Shown here one piece after another: positions 7,429 through 15,409 of a stretch of DNA of 64,000 bases. Within the stretch, counting starts at the first letter, position 1, and every line of letters starts with the position of its first letter. Source of the stretch: Halorubrum hochsteinianum (lineage in GTDB: Archaea; Halobacteriota; Halobacteria; Halobacteriales; Haloferacaceae); the NCBI RefSeq assembly GCF_023702125.1, contig NZ_CP098415.1, forward strand, positions 2,666,001 through 2,730,000, written 5' to 3'. Made by a program: the position numbers and the translations under genes. Under the pieces are notes generated by a model that worked only from the letters and a program-made list of their open reading frames with translations, made no database searches and had not been told where the DNA came from.

Positions 7429-9260
7429 TGGTCGACGGCCTCGCCCCGGACGCCTACGACGCGCTCGTCACCGCCGCGGAGACGTATCGCGCGGCGCTCG
7501 TCGTGAGGCTGGCCGGCGAGGCCGGACTCCGGACCGAGGAGATGACCCGCGTCGCGCCGCGGCACCTCCGCGAAGCGGAGTCGACCGCGGGCGTTCGGAT
7601 CCTCTCGGTGCCCGCGGCCGGGGGGGACGGCGACGCGGGCGCGGCCGCGACCGGTGATTCGGGGACGACCGCGGCCGGCAACGACGCGGATGCGGCCACG
7701 GTCGACGGCGGACGGATCGACAGGGAGACCGTCGTCCCGGCCTCGCTCGCGGCGGATCTCGACCGGTACGCGAGGAGCGAGGGGCTCGACGACGACGAGC
7801 CGTACGTCGACGTCTCGCCCCGCCGCGTCCAGATGATCGTGAGCGAGACTGCGGCGCGGGCGGCCGACCTCGCCGACGGGGCGCTCGACGAGCGGGTCAC
7901 GCCAAGCCTCCTCCGGAAGACGTTCGCCCGGCGGCTGCTCGTCGACCGCGACGTCGACCCGCGGGCGGTCCGCGACGCGGGCGGGTGGGAGTCGCTCGGC
8001 ACGCTCGACCCCTACCTCGACCCGCTCGACGGGGAGGCGCTCGCGGCCGCGATGGCCGGCGGCGGAGACTCGGCCGACGCGGCCGCGGGACGGACCGGAA
8101 CGACCGTCCTGTCAGGGTTCGAGGCGCTCGCGGACCCCGGATCGGCGGACCCCGTCGCGGCCGTCCCCGAGGGACTGACCGAGGCGGACCGCTGGGCCGA
8201 GGCCTGGGTCGTCCGCCGCGCGGTCGGGGGCGAACGGACGGACGTGGCCGCGGCCGCGGGCGTCGACCCCGAGGCCCTCGCGGACCGCGTCGCGGCCGCC
8301 GAGGGGCCGTGGCTGGACGCGATAGCCGACGGCGTGCCGGCCGCGACCGACGGCGGAAAGGGCACGGCGGGGCGGCCGGCGCTTGCGGTCCCGGCGACCT
8401 ACGAAGGCGTCGTTCACGGCGCGCTCTGCGTCGTCGCGGTCGACGACGACCCGGTCGAGGAGAGCGAGCGCCGGGCCCTCGCCGCGCTCGGTCGGTGTCT
8501 CGGGCGGGCGATCACCGCCGACCGGTGGCGGGAGCTGCTCCACTCGGACGCGGTCACCGAGGTCGAGTTCCACACGGCCGACGAGGGGGCGTTCCTCGCG
8601 CGGGCGAGCGACCGGCTGGACTGCCGGATCGAACTGGCGTCGACCGTTGACGTCGACGACGACGTGTCGCGGGCGTACCTCTCCGTCGACGGCGCTCGGC
8701 CGCAGGACGTCGCGGCCGTCGTCGAGGCAGCGACGGGCGTCTCCGACTTCCGAGTGATCGAGACCCGCGAGGACGGCTGTTCGGCGTCGCTCCGCCTCGC
8801 CGACGGCTCGCTGGTCAGGGCGCTCGTCGACCACGGCGCGACGGTCCGCGACGCGTCCGCCGCCGACGGGCGGGTCCGCGTCGTCGCCGACTTCCCGGAG
8901 GGAACGAACGTCAGGCCCATCGCCGACGGCCTCCGGGAGCGGTTCGCCGACGTGCGGCTCGCCAGCAAGGAGTCCGTCGCCCGGTCGCCCCGGGCGGAGT
9001 CGTCGCTGCGCGAGGGCGTCGCGGACCGGTTCACGGATCGCCAGTGGGCCGCGCTGTCGGCGGCGTACCACGGCGGCTACTTCGACTGGCCGCGCGGCAG
9101 CACCGCCGAGGAGGTGGCCGACGCGATGGGCGTCTCCTCGCCGACGTTCCACAACCACCTCCGGAAGGCGCAGCGCGCCCTGCTCGACGGCGTCTTTGAG
9201 GAGGAGACGGAGCGCTCCCTCCGCGAGGGCGAGGAGCGCGCGGTCCGCACCGACGGCTGA
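7428..9260 (+). CDS. Bat-type HTH regulator with recombinase-like N-terminal domain
   Basis: A 610-residue fusion. Residues 1 to about 205 resemble the catalytic domain of tyrosine recombinases: box I Arg in AGLRTEEM, LLRKTFARRLL in place of the usual HxxR helix, GGWES, and a Tyr in TLDPYLDPLDG. The HxxR histidine is serine here (PSLLRKTF), so strand exchange is doubtful and the domain may only bind DNA. A GAF-like region follows (about 240-365), then a bacterio-opsin-activator region (about 370-530), and a C-terminal HTH_10 domain (FTDRQWAALSAAYHGGYFDWPRG, split here by function: helix VADAMGVSSPTFHNHLRKA). Its place between two acs genes and before a symporter suggests it controls acetate genes; that is inference. 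Confidence 0.82.
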   Translation: MVDGLAPDAYDALVTAAETYRAALVVRLAGEAGLRTEEMTRVAPRHLREAESTAGVRILSVPAAGGDGDAGAAATGDSGTTAAGNDADAATVDGGRIDRETVVPASLAADLDRYARSEGLDDDEPYVDVSPRRVQMIVSETAARAADLADGALDERVTPSLLRKTFARRLLVDRDVDPRAVRDAGGWESLGTLDPYLDPLDGEALAAAMAGGGDSADAAAGRTGTTVLSGFEALADPGSADPVAAVPEGLTEADRWAEAWVVRRAVGGERTDVAAAAGVDPEALADRVAAAEGPWLDAIADGVPAATDGGKGTAGRPALAVPATYEGVVHGALCVVAVDDDPVEESERRALAALGRCLGRAITADRWRELLHSDAVTEVEFHTADEGAFLARASDRLDCRIELASTVDVDDDVSRAYLSVDGARPQDVAAVVEAATGVSDFRVIETREDGCSASLRLADGSLVRALVDHGATVRDASAADGRVRVVADFPEGTNVRPIADGLRERFADVRLASKESVARSPRAESSLREGVADRFTDRQWAALSAAYHGGYFDWPRGSTAEEVADAMGVSSPTFHNHLRKAQRALLDGVFEEETERSLREGEERAVRTDG

Positions 9261-9319
9261 TCGCGGCGGTCCGTCTGGATTCGACGGTAGTCTGTCACGA
9301 TTTTTCGTATTTAGCGTCA

Positions 9320-9330
9320 GCGTTTATATG
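9320..9330 (+). promoter_or_regulatory. TATA element of acs paralogue 2
   Basis: The stretch gcgtttatatg lies about 28-35 bases before the ATG at 9358, the spacing expected for an archaeal TATA box of a transcript with almost no leader. This supports the start at 9358 over upstream in-frame codons. Confidence 0.55.
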
Positions 9331-9357
9331 CCGATATCGGTTGGATACGACCGTACC

Positions 9358-11352
9358 ATGACAGAGGGAGACGGCCAACTGGAAGCGAGACTGGCGGAAC
9401 AGGAGGTATTCGAGCCGTCGGAGTCGTTCGTCGAGCAGGCGAACGTCTCCGACCCGGAGATATACGAGGAGTTCGAGGAGAACTGGCCCGAGTGCTGGGA
9501 GGCGGCCGCCGACCTGCTGGAGTGGGAAACCGACTACGACCAGGTGCTCGACGACGGCAACCCGCCCTTCTACGAGTGGTTCACGGGCGGCGAGCTGAAC
9601 GCGTCGGCGAACTGCCTCGACCGACACCTCGACGAGCGCGGCGACGAGGCCGCCATCGAGTGGGTCGGCGAGCCGGTCGACGAGGACGACCGCACGTACA
9701 CGTACGAGGAACTCCACCGCGAGGTCAACGAGTTCGCGGCCGCCCTTCGGGAGCAGGGCGTCGAGGAGGACGACGTCGTCACGATGTACATGCCGATGAT
9801 CCCGGAGCTACCGATCGCGATGCTGGCCTGTGCGCGCATCGGCGCGCCGCACAGCGTCGTGTTCGCCGGGTTCTCGGCCGACGCGCTCGCGACGCGGATG
9901 AACTCCGCGGAGTCGGAGTACCTCGTCACCTGCGACGGCTACTACCGCCGCGGCGACCCGCTCGACCACCTCGACAAGGCGAACGAGGGGCTCGCGGACG
10001 TCGAGCACGACACGACCACGGTCGTCGTCGACCGCCTCGGTCCGAACGGCGACGACTTCGGTCACGACCTCGGCGACGACCAGATCGACTACGGCGACCT
10101 CGTGGCCGAACACGAGGGCGCGGAAGTCGAGCCGGTCACGCGCGACGCCGAGGACATGCTGTTCCTGATGTACACCTCCGGGACGACGGGGGAGCCGAAG
10201 GGCGTGAAACACACGACCGGCGGCTACCTCTCGTGGGTGTCGTGGACCTCGCAGTCGGTCCTCGACATCGAGCCGGATGACACGTACTTCTGTTCGGCCG
10301 ACATCGGCTGGATCACCGGCCACTCGTACATCGTCTACGGCCCGCTCTCGCTCGGGACGACGACGATGATGTACGAGGGGACGCCCGACCACCCGGAGCG
10401 CGACCGCCTCTGGGAGATCGTCGAGGAGCACGAGGCGACCCAGCTGTACACCGCCCCGACGGCCATCCGGGCGTTCATGAAGTGGGGCGAGCAGTTCCCG
10501 GACCGCCACGACCTCTCCTCGCTGCGGCTGCTCGGCACGGTCGGCGAGCCGATCAACCCGCGCGCGTGGAAGTGGTACTACCAGCACATCGGGAACAAGG
10601 AGTGCCCTATCGTCGACACGTGGTGGCAGACCGAGACGGGCGGGATGATGGTGACGACGCTGCCCGGCGTGAAGGACATGAAGCCCGGCGCGGCGGGCCC
10701 GGCGCTGCCGGGACTCGACGTCCAGATCCTCGACACGCTCGGCGACGAGGTTGAGCCGGGCAAGGCCGGATATCTCACCGTCCAGAAGCCGTGGCCGGGG
10801 ATGCTCCGGACGCTGTACAACAACGACGAGCGCTACATCGAGGAGTACTGGGCTGAGTACTCGGACACCGACAGCGACGACCCCGACGACTGGGTGTACT
10901 TCCCGGAGGACGGCGCGAAGATCGACGAGGACGGCTACATCACCGTCCTCGGCCGCGTCGACGACGTGCTCAACGTCTCCGGCCACCGGCTGGGGACGAT
11001 GGAGATCGAGTCCGCCATCGTCGGCGTCGAGGGCGTCGCCGAGGCGGCCGTCGTCGGCGGGAACCACGACATCAAAGGCGAGGCCGTCTACGCGTACGTG
11101 ACGACCGAGGACGGCTACGAGGGCACCGACGAGCTCCGCGACGCGATCGTCGCGGGCGTCGAGGACGCGATCGGCCCGATCGCGCGGCCCGAACAGGTCG
11201 TGTTCACCCCGGACCTGCCGAAGACGCGCTCCGGGAAGATCATGCGTCGCCTGCTCGAAAACATCGCCGACGGCGAGGAGCTCGGGAACACGAGCACGCT
11301 TCGGAACCCCGAGATCGTCGAGGAGATCCAGCAGAAGGCCAACGCCGAGTAG
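9358..11352 (+). CDS. acs: Acetate--CoA ligase (AMP-forming), paralogue 2
   Basis: A 664-residue acetyl-CoA synthetase from the ATG at 9358 (MTEGDGQLEARLAEQ). It has the AMP-binding signature YTSGTTGEPKGVKH, the acyl-site block DTWWQTETGGM, the hinge region LGRVDDVLNVSGHRLGT and the catalytic lysine in PKTRSGKIMRRLLENI. These match canonical Acs better than paralogue 1 does. In-frame codons upstream (to about 9196) overlap the regulator gene and lie before the TATA element, so I reject them. Together with the symporter downstream, the gene would activate imported acetate for the glyoxylate or methylaspartate route. Confidence 0.94.
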   Translation: MTEGDGQLEARLAEQEVFEPSESFVEQANVSDPEIYEEFEENWPECWEAAADLLEWETDYDQVLDDGNPPFYEWFTGGELNASANCLDRHLDERGDEAAIEWVGEPVDEDDRTYTYEELHREVNEFAAALREQGVEEDDVVTMYMPMIPELPIAMLACARIGAPHSVVFAGFSADALATRMNSAESEYLVTCDGYYRRGDPLDHLDKANEGLADVEHDTTTVVVDRLGPNGDDFGHDLGDDQIDYGDLVAEHEGAEVEPVTRDAEDMLFLMYTSGTTGEPKGVKHTTGGYLSWVSWTSQSVLDIEPDDTYFCSADIGWITGHSYIVYGPLSLGTTTMMYEGTPDHPERDRLWEIVEEHEATQLYTAPTAIRAFMKWGEQFPDRHDLSSLRLLGTVGEPINPRAWKWYYQHIGNKECPIVDTWWQTETGGMMVTTLPGVKDMKPGAAGPALPGLDVQILDTLGDEVEPGKAGYLTVQKPWPGMLRTLYNNDERYIEEYWAEYSDTDSDDPDDWVYFPEDGAKIDEDGYITVLGRVDDVLNVSGHRLGTMEIESAIVGVEGVAEAAVVGGNHDIKGEAVYAYVTTEDGYEGTDELRDAIVAGVEDAIGPIARPEQVVFTPDLPKTRSGKIMRRLLENIADGEELGNTSTLRNPEIVEEIQQKANAE

Positions 11353-11448
11353 CGCTCGGCGGCCCGTTTTCGTCCGTTCCGAACACGACCACGACGGGCG
11401 ACACGACGACAAACATCACGAAAATACCACACAAACACACGCCAAAAC

Positions 11449-11958
11449 ATGACAGATAATAACTCACGCGAACGAGACGACGCCACCGCTACCGGCGGCC
11501 GCGCAGCCGACGACGCGGCGACCGATGGTGGCCGCGCAACTGACGACGCGGCGACCGATGGTGGCCGCGCAACTGACGACGCGGCCACCGACGGCGGCGT
11601 CGCGACCGGCGCGGCACAGACGCACAACGACACCGACTACCTCGGGGCGGAAGTGAACATCCTAAACCCGAGCACGCCGTACATGCGGGATCACCTCCGC
11701 ATCGTCTGGTCCGGGTTCGCCGTCTGGGTCCTCGCGGTGTGGGGTCCGGTGACGCTGACGAACTTCGCGCCCGGCGTGATGACGAGCCCGATGCCGATCT
11801 TACAGTTCCCGCTTCACTACTTCCTCGTCGCGTTCGGCGCGCCGACCAGCGCGCTCATCCTCGCGTTCTGGTACTCCCGGAAGCGGGACGCGCTCGACGA
11901 GAAGTACGGCATCGAGCACGGTGACGTCGCGGCGACCGACGGAGGGACCGACGAATGA
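11449..11958 (+). CDS. DUF4212 small subunit of a sodium:solute symporter
   Basis: A 169-residue protein. The first 53 residues are an acidic, low-complexity tail with three 11-residue repeats (unit DDAATDGGRAT). The conserved DUF4212 part follows with two membrane helices (about 85-105 and 122-143), ending in FWYSRKRDALDEKYG. DUF4212 proteins pair with SSS-family permeases. Its stop overlaps the permease start by four bases (11955-11958), so the two subunits are translationally coupled. The leader is unusually rich in A and C (11385-11445). Confidence 0.88.
   Translation: MTDNNSRERDDATATGGRAADDAATDGGRATDDAATDGGRATDDAATDGGVATGAAQTHNDTDYLGAEVNILNPSTPYMRDHLRIVWSGFAVWVLAVWGPVTLTNFAPGVMTSPMPILQFPLHYFLVAFGAPTSALILAFWYSRKRDALDEKYGIEHGDVAATDGGTDE
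11509..11607 (+). repeat. Three in-frame 33-bp tandem repeats
   Basis: Residues 21-31, 32-42 and 43-53 of the DUF4212 protein repeat the unit DDAATDGGRAT, the third with V for R. Copies one and two are almost identical at base level. A related 33-bp unit occurs near the 3' end of the partner permease gene (13635-13724). Confidence 0.9.
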
Positions 11959-13754
11959 CGGCCGCGTCGCTCCTCCTACAGAGCGACCTCCTGCCGGAGG
12001 CGCTCGACATCTCGTTCAAGCTCGCGCCGTCGATCCTCGTGATCGCGATGCTGGGGCTGTTCCTCACCATCGGATTCGTCTTCCGCGTCGCCGACACGGA
12101 GAACATGTGGGTCGCCGGCCGCTCGATCGGGAACGTCGAGAACGGGATGGCGATCGGGGCGAACTGGATGTCCGCCGCCTCCTACCTCGGCATGGCGGCC
12201 TCGATCGCGCTCGCGGGGTTCTACGGGCTCGTGTACGTCGTCGGCTGGACGACGGGCTACTTCATCCTGCTCATCTTCCTCGCGGCGCAGCTGCGCCGGT
12301 TCGGGAAGTACACCGCGCCGGACTTCGTCGGCGACCGGTTCAACTCCGACACCGCGCGCGCCATCGCGGCGGTGACGACGTTCCTCATCGGCTTCGTCTA
12401 CGCCATCGGGCAGGCGAAGGGGATGGCGCTGGTCGGACTGTACATCTTCGGCGACTACGGCGGACTCATCCCCGGCCTCGACGGGTACCAGGTGATGGTG
12501 GTGGCGATGATGGTCGTCACCGTCGGCTACCTGACGCTGTCCGGGATGCTGGGCGCGACGAAGAACCAGGCGGTCCAGTACGTCATCCTCATCTTGGCGT
12601 TCGTCGTCGGGCTGTTCGTCGTCGGCTACACCAACGGCTACTCCACGGTGTTACCGCAGCTCGAGTACGGCGCGCTGATCAGCCAGCTCGGCAGCGAGTT
12701 CTCCGAGCCGTTCGCCTCGTCGAGCTACTACCTGTGGGTCGCCACGACCTTCTCGCTCATCGTCGGGACCTGCGGGTTGCCGCACGTGCTCGTCCGGTTC
12801 TACACGGTCGAGAGCGAGCGGACGGCCCGCTGGTCGACGGTCTGGGGGCTGTTCTTCATCTGTATCCTGTACTGGAGCGCCCCGGCGTTCGCGGCGTTCG
12901 GTACGGACCTCTACTCGCAGAACGTCGGCGCGACGTACGGCGACCCCGGCATGACGGGCGCGGCCAGCGAGGTCATCGTCGTGCTGGCGGCACAGCTGTC
13001 CGGGCTCCCGGACTGGTTCGTCGGCATCGTCGCGGCGGGCGGTATCGCCGCCGCCATCGCGACGGTCGCCGGGCTGTTCATCGCCGGCTCGTCGGCGATC
13101 AGCCACGACATCTACACGAACATCATCAACGAGGACGCGACGCAACGCCAGCAGATCCTGGTCGGTCGCCTCTCGATCGTCGCGCTGGGCGCGCTGACCA
13201 CGCTGGCAGCGCTCAACCCCGCGTCGTCGATCGCGGCGCTCGTCGGCTACGCGTTCTCGCTCGCCGGCTCCGTCCTGTTCCCGATGTTCTTCCTCGGCAT
13301 GTGGTGGGAGAACGCCAACCGGCAGGGCGCGCTCGCCGGCATGACGACGGGACTGACGCTCTGGTCGATCCCGATGATCAACCAGATCGTCCCGACGTAC
13401 GTCAGTTCCCTCGAAGCGCCGCTGTCGGCCGGGCTGGCGACGTGGATGCCCGCCATCGGCTCGGCGCTCATCACGCTCCCGGTCGTGTTCGTCGTCACCA
13501 TCGTCGTCTCGATGGCGACCGACGAGCCGTCGCTGGAGACGAAGCGGATCGTCCGGCAGTGTCACAGCCCCGAACCGATGGGACAGCAGCAGACCGCCGA
13601 GGACGTCGTCGCCGCGGACGGCGGCGAGGACGTGGCGACGGACGGCGGCCGCGCAGTTGACGACGCGGCCGCCGAGGGCGACCGCGCAGTTGACGGCGCG
13701 GCCGCCGAGGGCGACCGCGCAGTTGACGACGAAGTCACGGAGGAGTCGGAGTAA
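11955..13754 (+). CDS. Sodium:solute symporter, acetate-permease-like
   Basis: A 599-residue polytopic membrane protein of the SSS family (ActP/VC_2705-like branch), with about 12-13 hydrophobic helices. Family marks include NWMSAASYLGMAASIALAG (residues about 70-90), GGLIPGLDGYQ, TCGLPHVLVRFYTV and AGLFIAGSSAISHDIYTNI. It probably imports acetate or another short monocarboxylate with sodium, working with the DUF4212 subunit whose gene overlaps it. The last 45 residues form an acidic tail with repeats (unit DDAAAEGDRAV). Substrate is inferred from family and from the two acs genes upstream. Confidence 0.9.
   Translation: MTAASLLLQSDLLPEALDISFKLAPSILVIAMLGLFLTIGFVFRVADTENMWVAGRSIGNVENGMAIGANWMSAASYLGMAASIALAGFYGLVYVVGWTTGYFILLIFLAAQLRRFGKYTAPDFVGDRFNSDTARAIAAVTTFLIGFVYAIGQAKGMALVGLYIFGDYGGLIPGLDGYQVMVVAMMVVTVGYLTLSGMLGATKNQAVQYVILILAFVVGLFVVGYTNGYSTVLPQLEYGALISQLGSEFSEPFASSSYYLWVATTFSLIVGTCGLPHVLVRFYTVESERTARWSTVWGLFFICILYWSAPAFAAFGTDLYSQNVGATYGDPGMTGAASEVIVVLAAQLSGLPDWFVGIVAAGGIAAAIATVAGLFIAGSSAISHDIYTNIINEDATQRQQILVGRLSIVALGALTTLAALNPASSIAALVGYAFSLAGSVLFPMFFLGMWWENANRQGALAGMTTGLTLWSIPMINQIVPTYVSSLEAPLSAGLATWMPAIGSALITLPVVFVVTIVVSMATDEPSLETKRIVRQCHSPEPMGQQQTAEDVVAADGGEDVATDGGRAVDDAAAEGDRAVDGAAAEGDRAVDDEVTEESE
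13635..13724 (+). repeat. 33-bp repeats in the symporter C-terminal tail
   Basis: Codons for ATDGGRAV, DDAAAEGDRAV and DGAAAEGDRAV at residues 561-590 form a partial plus two full 33-bp units. The first part (ATDGGRAVDDA) is nearly the same as the repeat of the DUF4212 gene 2.1 kb upstream, at protein and base level. Confidence 0.85.
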
Positions 13755-13757
13755 TCC

Positions 13758-14219
13758 ATGTACGAACGCATCCTCGTCCCCACGGACGGTAGCGACGTCG
13801 CGGAGGCCGCCGTCGACCACGCGCTCGACCTCGCGGAGCGGTACGACGCCGAGGTCCACGCGCTGTACGTGGTCGACATCGACTCGGTGAACTTCAGTCT
13901 CGGGACCGAGCAGGTCGACCGGCTCAAGCAGGGCCGGTTCGACGAGATGGGAGAGCTGAAAGACCAGGCCGACGAGGCCACCGGCGTGGTCGCCGACCGC
14001 GGCGACGAGCGCGGCGTCGACGTCGTCGAACACGTCTCCGGCGGCCGACCCCACAAGGTGATCGCCAACTACGCCGAGGACCACGGCATCGACCTCATCG
14101 TGATGGGGAGCCACGGCCGGGCCGGCGTGCGCCGCGCGCTGCTCGGCAGCGTGACGGAGCGCACCCTGCGCTCGACGCACGTCCCCGTCCTCGTCGTCGA
14201 CTACCTCGAGGAGGACTGA
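13758..14219 (+). CDS. Universal stress protein (UspA family)
   Basis: A 153-residue single-domain Usp. It starts MYERILVPTDGSDVAEAAV and has the ATP-binding pattern G-x2-G-x9-G-S (GSHGRAGVRRALLGSVTERT) near residues 115-135. It starts three bases after the symporter stop, so it is in the same operon. Usp proteins next to transporters are common in archaea and are thought to sense nucleotides and adjust transport; the exact role here is inferred. Confidence 0.92.
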   Translation: MYERILVPTDGSDVAEAAVDHALDLAERYDAEVHALYVVDIDSVNFSLGTEQVDRLKQGRFDEMGELKDQADEATGVVADRGDERGVDVVEHVSGGRPHKVIANYAEDHGIDLIVMGSHGRAGVRRALLGSVTERTLRSTHVPVLVVDYLEED

Positions 14220-14368
14220 CACCGCCTCGACGGGAACTGACACCGCCTCGACGGGGACCGACCCCCGACGAGCGCGGCCGCCTCGGCAGTCGATGAATCG
14301 CTCCGTCGCGCGGTCGACGGCGCGCGATTCCGCAACACCGACGTACCCCCTCCGCACACACTCACCTC

Positions 14369-14644
14369 ATGCCCGACTCGGACGCCGCAGAGCCGCCGGA
14401 CGACGAGCCGACCGACCCGAGCGTCGCCGACCGCGCCCGGCACGTGCTCAGCGAGAACGGGACCGGAATGTTACAGGACCTGCTGTTCGCGCTCGTGTGG
14501 GTGGGGCTCGCGTCGGCGCTGTACAACGTCGCCTTCTCGACGGCCCCGCAGTGGGTCCTGTACATGTTCATGCTCGCGGGGATCCCGGCCTACTTCGGCT
14601 TCTTCATCTCGCTGGAGATGGCGAAGGAACGCAGCGCGCGCTGA
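14369..14644 (+). CDS. Small two-helix membrane protein, unknown function
   Basis: A 91-residue protein with an acidic N-terminus (PDSDAAEPPDDEPTD), hydrophobic helices at about 35-52 and 56-76, and a charged end (EMAKERSAR). I do not recognise a named family. It lies 149 bases after the usp gene on the same strand and is convergent with the epimerase-like gene. Codon use and GC match the core genome, so it looks like a real conserved gene. Confidence 0.7.
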   Translation: MPDSDAAEPPDDEPTDPSVADRARHVLSENGTGMLQDLLFALVWVGLASALYNVAFSTAPQWVLYMFMLAGIPAYFGFFISLEMAKERSAR

Positions 14645-14672
14645 GTCGGACCGCTCTCTTCCGTTCGGTCGG

Positions 14673-15329
14673 TCAGTCGGCGAGGTCGCGGATGTCCGAG
14701 ACGTCGAGCAGCCGCTCGCCCGGGTCCAGCGCGGCGCGATACGCGGCGCGCGCGACGGTGCCGACGGCGAGCGGCCGCGACTCGCCGAGCCGGGACGCGA
14801 TCGGCGGCGCGCTCGCGGCGAACCGGAGGACGCGGTCGGCGACCCCTGGGAGGTGCGGCTGTCCCTCGCCGTACACCGGTCCCGGCCGGAGGACGACGGT
14901 GTCGAGGTCGAGGTCGGCTATCGAGGCCTCCGTCCGGCGCTTTGCGGTCAGGTAGGCGTTCCGGACGCCGGGCGGCTTCGCGGCCGCGGAGAGGAACACG
15001 AAGGCGTCGACGCCGGCGCGCTCGGCTTCTAAGGCCGCGAGAACGCCCGCGTCGCCGTTGACGCGCTCGAAGGTGACGCCCTCCGTCGGCGACTCGGTGA
15101 GCGTTCCGACCGAGTGGACGACGGCGTCGACGCCGTCGAGTCGGTCGCGCCACGCGTTCGGGCGGAAGAGGTCGGCGCTCGTCCACGAGACGGCCTCGAC
15201 CCACTCCTCGTCGACCTCGGGGCGACCGCTCCGCGACACGCTGCGGACCTCGTGGCCGTCGCGGACGGCGAACCGACAGACGTCGCGTCCGATGAAGCCG
15301 CTGCCGCCGACGACGAGGAGGGTCGACAT
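14673..15329 (-). CDS. NAD(P)-binding epimerase/NmrA-like protein
   Basis: A 218-residue short Rossmann protein of the atypical SDR type. The nucleotide-binding motif GGSGFIGRDVCR lies at residues 8-19 (GxxGxxG), VDAVVHSVGTL at about 70-80, and AVLRPGPVYGEGQPH-like wording (VVLRPGPVYGEGQPH) at about 150. It lacks the YxxxK pair in its usual place, so it may act as a cofactor-binding or low-specificity oxidoreductase, like the NDUFA9-type proteins. It is convergent with the small membrane protein and 81 bases downstream of the copper ATPase stop. Confidence 0.8.
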   Translation of the reverse strand: MSTLLVVGGSGFIGRDVCRFAVRDGHEVRSVSRSGRPEVDEEWVEAVSWTSADLFRPNAWRDRLDGVDAVVHSVGTLTESPTEGVTFERVNGDAGVLAALEAERAGVDAFVFLSAAAKPPGVRNAYLTAKRRTEASIADLDLDTVVLRPGPVYGEGQPHLPGVADRVLRFAASAPPIASRLGESRPLAVGTVARAAYRAALDPGERLLDVSDIRDLAD

Positions 15330-15409
15330 ACCTCGGGGTACGGCCCGGGCCGTCTTGGGGCTTCGGGACGGCGTTCAAAAGTGAAGCGGGGGTGGCGGCC
15401 GCGAGTCGA

